From: Proteles cristata cristata
Lineage: Eukaryota; Chordata; Mammalia; Carnivora; Hyaenidae
NCBI GenBank assembly: GCA_017311185.1
Contig: JAESUZ010005169.1
Coordinates: forward strand, 1,291,001-1,355,000
Length of the DNA stretch: 64,000 nt
Reading direction: 5' to 3'
Both the position numbers and the translations under genes were made by a program. Positions 1-13,412 of this stretch are shown here, piece after piece. Below the pieces are notes generated by a model. That model had not been told where the DNA came from and did no database searches. It was given only the letters and a program-made list of their open reading frames with translations. How positions within the stretch are numbered: position 1 is the first letter of the stretch; every line of letters starts with the position of its first letter.

Positions 1-1111
1 CTAGTCAAGAAAGCTCCTTGTGAGGTTAGGGCAAGTTTGCAAGGCTCTTGCCATCAGATGACAACTGATATCCACCCCCACTCAATTATTTCTGCTTAAG
101 CACTGACCCTCAAGGTACCTTGCTGATTGGTATCAGGAGTGACTTATCCCCTTATTCTGGCCCTGGTATGATATTACACCTTGCGAAGGAACTTATTATG
201 GGAACTTCTTCTTTTATGATTATGGGAACAGACACTGTGTCTCTGACAGGTCCTGTTTTCCTTGATACTTCTCTTTCTTGAACTAGGAAGAGTCTAATGA
301 CCCTTACTCATAAAAGATTGACCTTTATGTGTCCAATTCTCTTTCTACTGTTGCATTAGTCTAAGAGGTTCATACAGCGCAATGTGTAAATCAAGTAACC
401 AAAAATGTTTCTCATGCCCTGGCTATTCAAAAAATCATAGACAAAAACCTAGACACAAAGGTAAATGTACTCAAAGAGGCTATTCTAAGTATTGGAGATG
501 AGCTAAACTCTTTAAAGGTATGGTTGGCTCTCCAGTGCCATAAGGAATATAATTGGACAATTAGGTCTTGCCTGGAGACAAAGAGCCTAACTTAGAGAGA
601 AGGAACAGATAAGGACAGAACATAAGTTACTACATATACCTTTGCTAACTGGTGATGTATAGCAGTCCCTTCCCTGAGGCCTACATTCCACAAACACCTT
701 CCCTTACCCTGGCAGCTGTGGTGAGGATGGATATGAGTATCTACAACTTAACCTATGACTTAATCTTAGTGTTATTAAAATGTGTATGTTGTTCTGTTTT
801 TCACTAAGAACACTTTTATTTTCTTAGTTACTCAACCTCACTATAATTGGGGTAGTTCTGCAAGAATACTTCTGTAAAACCTGTTTCTGTACATTTTCCA
901 AAAACACCTTATCACAAAGAGCTATCCATTGTAAAAATTCCATTTCCTGATGCCATGTTAACGTTTGATCTATAAATAAAGACACCAAAAACGACAGGAC
1001 AGAGATGCCTGCCTGGTGATCAGAAAAAATCTTGGTACTCTCTCACTCTTTCTCACCAACACGGTTGATCCTTCAGGGACCCCTGGACCGACTGGAGCTG
1101 GACTCCTGACA
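1..1111 (+). mobile_element. Rearranged class II endogenous retrovirus remnant ending in a 3' LTR
   Basis: Bases 555-1111 and much of 60-330 resemble, in the same order, parts of the LTR found in opposite orientation at 60876-61837. Shared blocks include GAGACAAAGAGCCTAA, the TATAAATAAAG-type core near 971, GATGCCTGCCTGGTGA near 1005, and TCCTTCAGGGACCCCTGGAC just before the terminal CA at 1111. Between the two LTR-like blocks, about 345-550, a conceptual translation resembles the ectodomain of a class II envelope transmembrane subunit. It is truncated and has no membrane anchor, so no functional envelope can be made. The order LTR block, env block, LTR block is not a normal provirus and implies deletion or recombination. 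The 5' side lies outside the window. Confidence 0.7.
555..1111 (+). mobile_element. 3' LTR portion (class II ERV)
   Basis: This is the clearest LTR block of the remnant at the window start. It carries a TATA-like/AATAAA-like core around 971-981 and a U5-like end that matches the solo LTR at 60876-61837. It ends in TCCTGACA at 1111. The expected LTR start (TGCTGGGAGCC in the other copy) is absent, so the 5' part of the U3 has been lost at the junction with env-like sequence. Sequence after 1111 (ATGGGGCCC) looks like host flank. Confidence 0.65.
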
Positions 1112-4100
1112 ATGGGGCCCAGTCCTGCCCTATTAATGAAAGCATTTCCTCTTCAGAAGAATGGAACTTCCAGGGACACAAAGCATGGCTGTATCATATC
1201 TTTATAGAGACTATAAGAAAAAAATTCTGAGATGGGAATAGTGATAAGGGAAGCCCAAGAGGTGGAAAGGTACCTAGAGCTAGGAACATCACTTTACCTA
1301 CCTCAGCAGAGTTTAAAAACTGATCACCAGAAATGTTCTCCCAGATGTTGTACATCAGTCATTTAGTTAAATCTGTGTATCTCAAAGCAAAAGCTATTAA
1401 AACCAATGTGTTTCTTGGTTGGCCTCTAGGACAAGTAAGTCCCCTCTTGATGTGAAAACACAAATTTGGAACAATGAATTTGGTTGATTAAAGTCATCAA
1501 ATATGGAAGAGCTGTGACAGCATTGTAATACCCTGTGCTGAGCACAGGATAGAGCCATATTCCCCTGCTTTTAGTGATAATACACAGTTTATGTCTCGAG
1601 GATAGTCTTATTAATCTTCTTTTGCCAACTATTTAAGGAAAGAAATCTGTTCATCAAGTATTTCCAGCTCTCTCCTTTTCAAGCACATAGGGTATTTTTA
1701 CGTTTTGTCCCCATCAGGGTTGCATGGGCCATGGGACAAGATGTGCTAATGAATTGTGAACAGATATCCTTCCAATGCTGGAGTGATTACTCACCCATTA
1801 AATACCTTAGGTGAAAAACATGGCTAAGAGAAAGGAGACATGAGATGTCTCTCCCACAGAAGCCTGACTAACTCAGAATAACCTCCTATTAAGTTTTTAA
1901 AAAATGGCAGGCATATAGCTGAGAATACAGAAAAAGAAATGTAAACACACACACAAAAGTCCAGGGGAAAAAGCTGTGGGTGTGGCATTTTATACATAAA
2001 GTTTACTACAATTTAGTAGATGAGACAAGAACTCAGTTTCTCAAAGACATACATCCAAGAGAACCACCAGCCTGAACTAAAAAGACGACCACTGTTCAAG
2101 ATTTAAATCAACCCCTGGGCTCTTTACTATCCATAGGCAAGAAGCAGTCTGAGAAAGCTGTTCAACCTCCAAGTGAATTATAATGTCCAAGGCTCATTTC
2201 AGATGTGTTTGTGTGAATAAAGAAGAAGGAAGGGCCTCCCTGAGTGGAGCCAAGGGCCATGGAAAATAGTGGTGTGAGTGCTCTCATGAAACTGACACAG
2301 GATCTAATTAACAAACATTTCCTACTCACAAAGTAGAATCCTCACTATCTCTGCCAAGAGGATTTTAGAATTGCTGCACACCAGAGATAGTTTTGTGTGT
2401 CTTTCCTGTCTGTGAATGGGTTATTTCTGTGATTACCTTATTTCTCTTTCATTAAGATTTGTGACACAGTAGAAGCAATTAACTCATATTTCAAATACAT
2501 AGATTTCCTAATCAGGTGGACCTGATTAAAGACACCCACACACAACCCTCTGATGTACTATTAATGTCATATTCTGTGAGATCCTGAAATGAGACCTTTT
2601 GGATTGTCTTCCTTGGGGAAGAAGTAAATATATTTTGTCTGAGAAGGGAGTGTGATCTGAATATTTTGTGGCCAGAAGGGTAGACTTTGATGATAATTAA
2701 TGCTGTCTAGTAAGTACTTTCAGCCCTCTGCCACCAGATAATGTGTTGGTATTATACTTTCTGAATTCTTTGTAGTGTGGTAATACCACGTGACGAGCCA
2801 CCATAGGTGCGATACTTGTTATATCTGAGCCAGAACTCTCCTCCCTTTAAGCATCTTTAGAAGTGACAACCGCTTAGTGCCACTAACAGAGTAAGGAGGT
2901 GTAGAGCAGATCTTAGTCAAACCGCAATAGACCTGTAGACAAACAGGAATAAACATGTGCCGTTATAAGGCTTTCTAGTGTGAGAATTTTAGTTCAGCCT
3001 AATCTAGTCTGTTCTGACTAGTAGAAAATCTTGGTCATTAACTTCTCTTTCATAACTTATACATGTAAACCAGTCTTATGGTTAATATAGGTGATTATCA
3101 TAAAAAGAACAAATGCATAAATAAAAGTATAATACAAAAAACATTAAAAACTTATTATTTTACCTACCTCTTCCTCTAAAATTTTTCTCAGTTTTATGGC
3201 CTGAGCCTGAAAACCTGAATAACTATACAGACTTAGGCAAACTGTGAATTTTTTTTCTGCAGATAAAAGTAGTTATTTCTATGTTCGTATAATAATCAGT
3301 ATGTGCAATTTTCTGAAGTTTTTCTGATGGCCTCTCCAAATGACTCCAGAGGTAGATGTTCTCACCCAGCAACCAAAATAGTTTCTATAAATGCATTGGA
3401 TTGTAAAGAGCACTACTAGCTGGAAATATTCCCATATAGCTCATCACATCCTTTGAATGGCATCCTTAAAATTATTTCCTCAGATTGTCCTTCTTCTCTA
3501 ATTTTAGACCCAGGCTTATACAATGGCATCCAGACACTGGTCACTTGATATGCTTCAGAGACTTGAGGATTCGATTCTTTCCTGAATTTGCGGATTGGAT
3601 TTACAGGGTCTTCATTTTATGTACATCTTTAGAGTTTATTTCATCATTAAAGAACTGTGCTTGAGGATCTACCTCTTCCTAGAAAGAGAAGCCATAGTTG
3701 TAAAGGTGATGGCCATTCATATTGGTAGCTAGATAAGATTTATGTAAAATCCTTCTCCTATTTGTTCTTCTAATGTGCCTATATTATGCCATTGCCTGAG
3801 AAAAGTGGTTATTTGAGACAGTATTTTCCAAAGTAATCTACTTTCATTGTAGCACACCACCTGTGCATTTCAGAAACATTTAGAGAAGCGTTAACTATAT
3901 TCAATAGTACATGGTTTTTCAGAGGCCGGCCAAATGAAATAAGTGTCTGGAAAAAAAACAACTCTGTTTTCAAATGAATCTCATTGGCAGCATTCAACAC
4001 TCAAGTTAATTATTATTGGAGAAAACTTCATGGGGAACTGCTTTCTCTTATCAATCCCTTGCTCTCTATCTGTGGGAATAACTTACTATAAGTAGAATTG

Positions 4101-7100
4101 CAAAGTGCTATAAACTGTTCCTGAAATCTGCTGTAACAGGCAGGAACTGATTATTATCATTGTGCCAACAAATGGAACAGAGTAGATTTCCTACGTAAGG
4201 GTACGTCCAGTTCCACAGAATAAAAGAATATTAGAGATGGAGTTTCAAGTACCATCCCAAGATTTTGGAACAGAGGAAATTGAGGTCCAGCTATGAAAAA
4301 TAGTCTTCAGTTTTACAGAGGTAATTAGCAGAGAACGCATTATTGCTACCAGTAATATGGACTCCCCCTCTAATATTTCACTCATCACTAAGTCCAAACA
4401 CTGACATTCACATGTCTAATGCAGTCAGTAAAAATCATATCATGTTAAGATTTGACTCACTAAGTAAATCCAAAGTTATTTCTTTATATCCACTAAATCA
4501 TAGTTATTTAATTTACTCAGTGGTTTTACAGTTGAGTCTTTAAGCACCAAGTTTACCCTAAGATACCTCATAGGTGAGAATGCCATATAATTTGTTGTTC
4601 AAACTAGGTCAATTTTGAGAGTGAAATGGGGCAGTACTGATAAATTCACCAGACTCACAGATGTAAACCAGAGCTATCCTGGGCAAATTAGGTTATACTG
4701 TTCCCTTATACATTGTCTTCCAAAGTAGGGAAGTTTGTCCTTGAGCAAAGAGTTGACAGTGGCGGGATTGTCTGTTTCCCTCCTCATACTCAAATAGAGG
4801 AGACCTGCTCTTTCAGCTTATAGAGCTACAATGCATAATTTCATTAGGAAAAAAAAGTTTTACATAACAATAACAACAAAATTGTTTTCAAACTGCTTTG
4901 AATCAAACACAATTATTTAGGTACCCAACATAGCCATGAAATTAACAGACATCGATTCATGAGTTTCTCATAAACCCGTTGATGAGTTTCTCATGGTGTA
5001 TGAAAAAGTTAGCGATTTCTTCTATAGCCCACTCAGCTCAGGGCTTTTTCTTACTTCAAGATAGACACTACCTCAGACCTATGCTTTTAGACTTATCTGG
5101 GATGAAAAGTAAGAGATCAGGACAGGGAAAAAAGCTCTCCACTCCCTCCTTAGTCACATTTAAACCACCATTACCAAAAATATCAAAATAAGAAAAGAAT
5201 TGGGGCAGAAATGGGAAATGGAGTAAGAATAACATCACAGGTTTCCAATCTTTAATTTGAATAAACAATTCTTTTTAAAATATGCCAAAAAGAAGGGGCT
5301 AAATTTTATGCTCAGAATGACTTCCTCAGATGTCTTAATGTCTTCGTGAATTCAGTTGTAGCCTGCATTTTTCTGAAGGATGAAGAGAAGATATACTAGT
5401 AAATTTTATTTCTCATTTTCCTAGGTGAAGATCAAGATCATAGCATAGTACGCTTAAAGACAGAGGATGAGTCTATATTATTTTGATATTCTATTAAACA
5501 TCAGTGCTTTTGGGGAGTGCATGAGTGTGTTCTGTGGACTTCTGTTAGCAAGTGTTTCCATCCTTGACACACTACTTCCTTGATATAGTGTATCTTTGAT
5601 AACCACATGTTCTAAACTCCTCTGAACAATTCTTAGCTTTATACATTGGACCCAGCGTACTCTCGGGTTGCATATGTCAGTGACTAGGTACATGAGATTA
5701 AATTGTTATATAACATTCCCCACCCATTTTTGCTATTCATGCTCATAATTCTAGCTCCTGGAGGTCATCAGAATATGTCAAAGTAGAGTGATTTATAAAA
5801 CCAATATATTTCAATGTACACAACCTATATTTAAACCTATTTAAAGCCTCCAAATCTAACCTATCCATGCAATAAGCTTGGTTTTATTATTTATAAATTC
5901 CCTCAACTACTTATTCTGTCTTAGTCATCCATTAGATAATATAACCTAATGTTAACTTCCTGTGCCTAGAACTCTATGCTTATTGAGGTATAAAACAAGG
6001 AGGCATGATGCCTATTTTTTAGGAGTTAACAATCCAGTATGGAAACAGAATAAATTTAAGCAATATTGCCTTACAATATACAAATAATTCACAAAATGTG
6101 AGCAACAAACAATAATTATATCAGAGTCATCAAGAAGATTAAATCGAGGGAGTCAGCAATAAATTGGGATGGCTTTATCTCTGAGGTTAAACCAAAGCTG
6201 AACTTCAAGGTTAGGAGTTCAGATGAAGAGAGGATAAGGGATGGCAGATACTGCCAGCTAATGACTCCATCCTTATCACTGCCTTCCTTCAAAAGAGAAC
6301 ACAAACCTTGCCATTTTCAACATTATTCCCAGAAAAATAAGCCATAGTTTCCAGTTTTCCATACTTCTGATGATAGGAGTAAGGCATGTGACATAAATCT
6401 ATCTAAAGAGATGGAAATGGAAATTATACTGGATGTTTCGGGGAAAGTTTTGTCTTTCCTGGTATAAATTCTATTTGTTTTTTTATGGCTCTCTTATTCT
6501 TGCCTGAAGTACCTTTCTGAAGCTAGATGTGAATCAACCAATTTCCAATTAGGTGGAGACTACTTGGATAAAAGCTACATGCTGCAGATGGCAGAGAAGG
6601 AACTAGAAGCATCTACTCTCTTGATGATCTGTTCAAGCAACTTGTTTAACCAGTTTACTTCCAAGGTTGTAGCTGTAGAAGTAAAATAAGACCTCTCTTC
6701 GGTAAAGTCACAGTAATTGTGTTTCTGTTTCTTGCAGCCAGACACATTATTTCACTGATAACAGCGGAGTTAGAGTATTCCAAATGAGAATAGAAATGAG
6801 CTTTGGTATATGAAATAGAGAGAAAGGAATTGCTCAGAATGGAGCCAAGTATCCTTTTGAGGGACATGTATCTGGAATAGGAAATTAGGACACCAATTTT
6901 GCTTAAAGAAAATATTGTAACTAGTACTTATCTGGTATTGCCATTCTCCATTTTCATACATATTCTTGGGCCATGTTGGTGTCTATGTGTTATTTCAGCT
7001 CTAATAACCTGCCCTATATAGATCCCAAAGGAGAAAAAAATGTATTTTAAAAATTGTTAATCTCCCTTTTTAAATCATGTTTGTCATAAAGTTTTAAATC

Positions 7101-7130
7101 TTCCTTCTCCTACCTCCTTTTCTTCTTGTT
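1112..7130. other. Unassigned intergenic sequence
   Basis: AT-rich sequence with stops in all frames. I recognise no gene and no young repeat. A weak MIR/L2-like stretch lies near 4220-4330. A 13-base word (ATGAGTTTCTCAT) occurs twice, at 4959 and 4982. ORFs of 60-70 codons here show no family resemblance and are treated as chance. Confidence 0.5.
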
Positions 7131-7510
7131 CATACTTTTAAATTAATTTTTAAAGTAATGCACAAAATATGTCTATTGTCAAACAAGAGAAACAGACTAA
7201 AAGGGGAAAATCGTCATCATAGCCTCCCACCTTCCCCTGGAAGCATCACTTCTCCATATAGCTAAGTGGGATTGTGAGTTAGCTTTGTGTGCTTCTGGAT
7301 CTTTTTATTATACATATACAGTTACATGTCTCACATAAACGGATACCAATGCAAAAATTATTTCTGTGATACTTTTTGTATGTTTGCTTGTTTTAACATT
7401 GATAGGATTGATTTATTCATCTACATTTTTACATACATTTAATTTTAATTTACCTTGGATATCTCCATGTAAGATGCAGATCTTCTTCTCTCCTTAGTAA
7501 CTGAATCATA
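7130..7510 (-). repeat. Possible L1M 3' UTR-like fragment
   Basis: T-rich sequence with phrases typical of minus-strand L1M 3' regions, including the portion near 7360-7430 about a cold-decayed TTTTTGTATG / ATTCATCTACA pattern. It directly precedes another old repeat at 7510. No target duplication could be defined. The family call is tentative. Confidence 0.3.
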
Positions 7511-7930
7511 TTTCATAGTCTATTAGTCAGGACAGGGTTGGTTATGCTACATTAACAAACAATCTTAGTGACTTAAAATAGCAAAGCTGTATTTCTTAAC
7601 CATGATACATTTTCCTCTCCACTTAGTGAGAGATCTGCTCCATAATGCCCTTGCTCTGGAACTTAAGCTAATAGAGGAAACATCGTCTGAAGTGTCTCAT
7701 GTCACAGTGACATGGGAAGAGAACATAGCTAATCACACACTGTCTTTTGAAGTCTTCTGTTCAGAACTGATACATATTACTACCACTTATATTTTCTTAG
7801 TCAAAGCAGGCCATGTGGCTATGCCTAACTTAAAGAGGGTGAAGAAATACCTTTCTGGACCATTGTGTCCAGAGAAAGACAAACTGAAAAGTTCCATTCC
7901 TTCTTTAACTGCCATAGCCTTTCCCTAGCT
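7510..7930. repeat. Ancient interspersed repeat, family not assigned
   Basis: The block opening with a CAGGACAGGGTTGGTTATGC-like phrase and containing CTTAGTGACTTAAAATAGCA matches, from memory, a widespread old mammalian repeat. A related phrase recurs near 28610-28680. An open frame of 108 codons at 7602-7928 lies entirely inside this repeat and resembles no protein I know. It is probably fortuitous. Confidence 0.45.
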
Positions 7931-7959
7931 AGTATAATATGGTAAATTTTACATCCACA

Positions 7960-10105
7960 GAAACTATCTTCAATTCAGACCCAGTGTCCAGTAATCCTTG
8001 AAAACTCTGGGCGTTTCCCTTTCTTCAGTGCAGAGTTACCTTAATCAATGGACAAAGATCCCTTAGGGAAAACTAAGAAATATCTTTCTAGTCCTGGCAG
8101 CATTGTGGAATCATTTTCCTCAAGTAGATTATCCTATCTCCTCGTTTAAAGGTTTCTAGATCTGTGAACAAACTCAGGACTTAAGTTTATTGTTGGAGTA
8201 TCACTCCATCCGTGACCTAGGGAATTTGCTTACATAGAAAAAGTATGAACTTGAAGGGCTTCCAATCTATTTCAGTCCTGAAAACCACACAATTAAGTAA
8301 CCCCATGAAGAGGTCTTTGTGGTTAAGCCATTTTGAGTTCTCCAGTCCTACTTTCCATTACAGAAGCCAGAATCTAGGTACTGCCCCCATTAGACTCTCT
8401 CACTTTCTGAGACTGGGAAATCAGTAAGTCTGTTTCAGTTTTAACACTTTTACTAACAACCCTGGCTTTCAGAGGCCAGCTCCTGCAAAGCTATTCGGAA
8501 GTGATTGTGCCCTCCTCACCACTGTATTTTTCAATGTTGTGGTAGAAAGTGTGTTCTCTGGGTCTTTCAAAGGTACATGTTTAGGGGATGAATAAGCAAC
8601 CACATGTAATTAATCTAGCCCAACACTCCACTCTGAGCGTGGGGTTCCTCTTCATATAGTATGAAAAGGAAGTTCTAGGATTGAAACATAAAGATTTTGA
8701 GTTTGGATTTTAATAAACCAACCAAGCAAATGTATGAAAATCTTTCATTCCTTAGGATAAATTACTGAATCCAGAATCTCTGGCCAGTGCAGATATAGTG
8801 ACACATTTGACTTGTATCAATAGAACAATTGATACAATACTAACAGTTTCATTATTCTTGATCTTACATTTTTAGGATCAATCCTCACACATCTTTAGCA
8901 AGGTTATACCAATATAAATAAATCTTGTGATTCCATTTTGATGGTGCTTCCTTATGAGTCAGACTTTGTATCTATTTTAACAAAGAGAATTAGAGATATA
9001 TCTAGCCATTAGAAGATCCAGGGATTTTAAATGTATGGGAAGTTACTGCAAATGATACCCGTTTCCAAGCATTGGAATGGTGGTTACAAGAGTTTGTTGG
9101 GAAGCCAGGGGCATATCTAGTAGGTTCTGCTAGGAATTGAGTCAAGTTATCAGAGTGATAGCAATAAGATCTGATGGGTCTTGCAAAGAATTGACACAAC
9201 GTTGCAAGGCAATTTTCTCAACTCTGCATAGTAAATGTCTTCAGGCAAGGTGGGAGGTAACGCCTTAAACAGGAAAGAAGGAGCTACTTTGCTGGTAAAA
9301 TATGCAGCTGCATAGGATTTTGGCTTTCTCGGGACTCAAAGAAAGGCAGTAGAATCTATCAACATGTACCTAATTCCAATTCTCAGGATCCCACGCTTTC
9401 TTTATCATTGCTTTACTTTTGACTTAAGAGATATGATATAGCTTTGACTTCAACATATGCTGTAACTTAGCCATCAAGACCAAGACCAAATACTGACTGT
9501 GATGATCAGAAACATTAACCTTGAAGCTTTAAGAAATAGGAGATCCTTCTGTATCAAAGAAGGAGCTCTCTGCCCTTCTGACCGTGTGTTAGCCTGATAA
9601 TTTAAATCCCTACATTTATGACTTTGTCTGCAAACTTTCCAGGGCAGTCTGTTCCACAATCCTTGTACTCCTATTTCCACTAAATTGTTCTATTCTAACA
9701 GCAACTTGGTGCGTAATGTCTTGACTCCAACAGACACTTGATTCCAGCACCTATATGCAATGATGAAAATTGATTCATCATTGCCCTCAACTGGCCACCA
9801 GGGTGACATTTCACATGGGGAAATAGACATCTCGATTTCACATCTAATCGGATTAAAGCACCTATTCCTGATTTTCATCTTCAGGGTTCTTTCTCCCAGA
9901 AAACAGTTTCCCATATGACATACATGTCAGTTAAAAGCCATTCAGTTCTTACAATTATTATGCTTTTGATGCAGTTTATTAGAGGTGTACACAACCTGTG
10001 GATGAGTTGGGGGATTGAATATCAGGAAAGTTATTGCAAATAATATAAATTTGCAGCACAAAATGATGGTTCCAAAGGGTTTACTGGGAAATCATAGGGA
10101 AGGGT
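7960..10105. other. Old repeat-like or unassigned sequence
   Basis: The stretch 7975-8440 reads like decayed LTR-retrotransposon internal sequence (ERVL/MaLR style), but I cannot assign it firmly. Segments near 9010-9120 and 10010-10165 share a weak ordered similarity (GGAAGTTACTGCAAAT against GAAAGTTATTGCAAAT, then GTTTRYTGGGAARYCA-like words). They may be two copies of one old element about 1 kb apart. No coding gene is supported. Confidence 0.35.
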
Positions 10106-10131
10106 ATGTGTGTGTGTGTGTGTGTGTGTGT
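10106..10131. repeat. (TG)n microsatellite
   Basis: Thirteen uninterrupted TG units, followed by TACATACACATA. The tract is long enough to be length-polymorphic. Confidence 0.95.
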
Positions 10132-11304
10132 ACATACACATAAACTCTAGGAAGCCTACACTCCGTTACATATAGTGGGTTAGATTATACTCACGGGTTA
10201 CATTAGATATGACCAATTTTGACTTCACAAAAGATTTTCCATTGTAAATTCTATCAATAATCATATGTTCCATTTCCCCATAATTTGACCAAAAATATAT
10301 TAATCTTTTTAATATATGGCAAAATCATGGAAGTAAAGTAGTGTCCCAATGTGAAAACCCATTTTCCAACCATTTGAATAAATTGCTATTTTTTAACCAA
10401 TAAAAATCTATGGTGCTAGTTGCATTTTTCTACCTCTTTAGACACTTTTAGAATCCTTCATTTCAACCTTTGCTGTGGATAACTTTCTCTTGGGTTTAGG
10501 ATCTAATCTCAGACAGCATCTGAGAAAGCAGATAGAAAATGGAGAGAGACATATGCATTTTCGTTTTTGATGATTGATTTGGTGCCAACTCCATGAGTTG
10601 AACATCATCCACCATCACTGTTGCCAGTTACATACATAAAATATCAGGCAGGCAATGGATTTGAAAGGACCTGCCAAGTACAGTGTTGAAAACCCTAGAG
10701 ATATTGATTTTACAGTTTCTCCAGTGATTCTACATCATGCCCCTTTACTTTCTGGCAATCTTTATAACTTTTACACTGACATAAATTGCCATAAAATAAG
10801 CATCCAGTACACCCCTCCCCTTCCTCCTCTAGAAATGGTTAAGGACACTCCATTATTCTATTAACATGTTTGACCATTAATTCAGCTGATCTCCCTGGGA
10901 ATGACGAGGTGACTTTAAACTTGGAGGGCAATTTGTACTGCCCAGCAGATTTATTATTATCCTCTCTAGTGGAAAGCACATGAATTCATCTAAACATTTA
11001 TTTTCCTTAGTGTGCCACTATTTTTCTTTTTATGTTTTTTAAAGTAGATTTAGTGGCAGAATATTAGCAGCTGAGGATGCCGGAGTTGTTGTCTACTCAG
11101 CGAGGCAGGCAGTTCAGCTCTGAATGTGGCCTCAGACACTGAGGTTTTTGCTTTGCTGTAGTAAGGGAAAGCCAAAAGGGAAATAGGGAGGGCAGTACAA
11201 TGTTCCCTAATTGGTCAGAAATTAGCCAGTCTTTAGATGAACAAAAGGGCTCTAGGCCATAAAGACAGTTACACAGATAAGACAACTACTCAGCCTAAAA
11301 TACT
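10132..11304. other. Unassigned intergenic sequence
   Basis: No gene or recognisable repeat. An open frame of 69 codons at 10655-10864 has no recognisable motif. Confidence 0.4.
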
Positions 11305-11807
11305 GCTGTATTAGTTTTCTATTTCTTCTATAATAAATTACCACAACCTTTGTGTCTTAAAACAATACAAATTTATTATCTTACAGTTCTGTGAGAGTTC
11401 CCACACAGATATCACTGGTTTAAAACCAGTCAACAGAGCTGTGATCCATTCTGGAAGCTCTAGAGAAGACTCCAGTCCTTGCCTTTTCCTTCATCTAGAG
11501 CCATCTGCGTTCCTTGGCTCGTGGCCTATTTCCTCCATCATCAATCTCAGAAATGGTGGCTTGAGTTCCTTTCACACCACATTTCTTGATCTTTTCTGCT
11601 GCTGCTTCTTCCACTTTAAGGACACATGTGATTAGATTGAGCCTGTTTATTTAATCCAGGATAATCTTCTGATTTCAAGGTCAGCTGATTAGAAAACTTA
11701 ATTGAATCAACAAACTTGGTTCTCTTTTTTCCATGTAAAGTAACATGTTCACAGGTTCTGGGGATTAGAAGGTAGATATCTTTGAGTGCCATTATTGTGC
11801 CTACCAT
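11305..11807 (-). mobile_element. MLT1-type solo LTR (ERVL-MaLR)
   Basis: In plus orientation it opens with CTGTATTAGTTTTCTATT, then has CTTAAAACAATACAAATTTA and TTATCTTACAGTTCTGTGAG, and ends with ATTATTGTGCCTACCATAGC. This is the reverse complement of the MLT1 LTR, whose head reads TGTGGTAGGCAGAATAATGG. The length, about 500 bp, is near full. Accumulated substitutions indicate an old eutherian insertion. The 64-codon plus and 63-codon minus ORFs inside it are not genes. Confidence 0.8.
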
Positions 11808-12029
11808 AGCTGGTAAAATAATATGGGTCTTTAATTATAATATATAAAGTGAGTACTTTACATTTAAAATGTTACATATGAGTTTTCCTGGAGTTCACAA
11901 AATGAAAGGAAATAGAACAGCAATTTGAAAATTCTGAATTTAGATTTTTTTTTCACCACTAGAAGTAGAAAAGCGGTCCATTGATTTTTGTAAGGGTGTG
12001 TAAAAAATATTCAATGGGTTAAAAATAGC

Positions 12030-13325
12030 CTTTTTAGTAAATGGTACAGGAACAACTAGACATCCATATGCAAAATAAATTTAACCCCTTCCTTAGACAC
12101 CCTACACACATATAAAATGGATCATAAACTTAAATGTGTGAACTAAAAATACAAAGGTATTATGAGAAAACATTGGAGGAAATCTTCAAGAATTAGGTAT
12201 GGCTTCTAACCTTACCTTCTTACCTTCTTTGTATCTAACATGATACCAAAAGCCCAAGCAACAACAACAATAAAAGTAAATAAATTGTGCTATATCAAAT
12301 TAGAATCATTTGTGCTACAAACAAAACCATCAATAAAGTGAACTCATAGCATTGGAGAAAATATTTTCAAAACATATTTAGTAAGGGACTTATATCAAGA
12401 ATATACTTTTAAAAATCTCTTATAACTCAGTAACAAAAAGATTAAATATCCAATAGAAAAATGGGCCAAAGATCTGAATAGACATCTTCCCAGAGAAGAT
12501 ATACAAAGACACAATAAACAATAAATGAAAATATGTTCAGCCTCATTAGTCATTAGGAAATTGCAAATTAAAACAACAATGAGATATGACTTCATACTCA
12601 CTAAGATGACTATAATTTTTAAATATAGGCAATAGTCAGTGTTGGTAAAAAGGCAGAGATACTAGAACTATCATATATGGCTAATGGGATTTAAAATAGT
12701 GTATCCATTTTAGAAAAGAGTTTAACAGTTCCTCAAAATATTAAACATAGGATTACCGTATGACCAAGAAAATCCACTCTTGTTTATATTGGCAAGGCAA
12801 GTGAAAATATATGTCCACACAAAAACTTGTACAGAGATGCTTATAACAGCCTTATTCATAATAGCCCCAAATCAGAAACAACTAAATGTTCATGAAATGA
12901 TAAGTGGAAAAATAAAATATGGTATAGACATACAATGGAACAGTATTTTCCAACAAAACAGGATGAAATGCTGATGCATATTACAACATAGATTAACTTT
13001 GAAAACACTATGCTAAGCGAAGTCTATCACAAGAACAATATGATTTCATTTACATGAAATGTATTACTCTATGGTTTATACAAAAAAGTCCACAATGGGA
13101 AAGAATGTAGATTCGTGGTAGCTAGAGTGGATAAAACAGAGATGAGAGGAATGGGAAGTCAGTACTAATGAGTATAGAATTTGTTTTTGGGGTAATGAAA
13201 ATTTAATGAATTAGATTGTATAAATGGTTGTATAACTCTATGAATGTACTAAAAACCCTTGAAGTGGGTGATTTATATGGTGTTTGAACAGTTTGTTCAA
13301 AACTGTTAAAAAGAAAGAAAAGGTA
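12030..13325 (+). mobile_element. L1M 3' end (ORF2 C-terminal part and 3' UTR)
   Basis: Decayed LINE-1 sequence in sense orientation. It begins in late ORF2 (ATGGTACAGGAACAACTAGA). It passes through the TTATTCATAATAGCCCCAAA region near 12850. It ends in a typical L1M 3' UTR, with a GGGGTAATGAAAATTTAATG block near 13190 and ATGAATGTACTAAAAACCC near 13240. Multiple stops and indels make it non-functional. It is 5' truncated. Confidence 0.8.
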
Positions 13326-13412
13326 GTGGCAAAGCTGATGTGTAATTGTAGCATATTGGTATCTGAGGTGTCACCATAGTTGTGTTCTGATGACAAGTTA
13401 AAGTTGATTATT

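Noticed and set aside
7602..7928. 108-codon plus-strand ORF
   Set aside because: Contained in an old interspersed repeat. No protein resemblance.
10106..10131. TG/CA tracts and other short repeats as CRISPR-like arrays
   Set aside because: They are simple microsatellites. There are no spaced direct repeats and the genome is mammalian.
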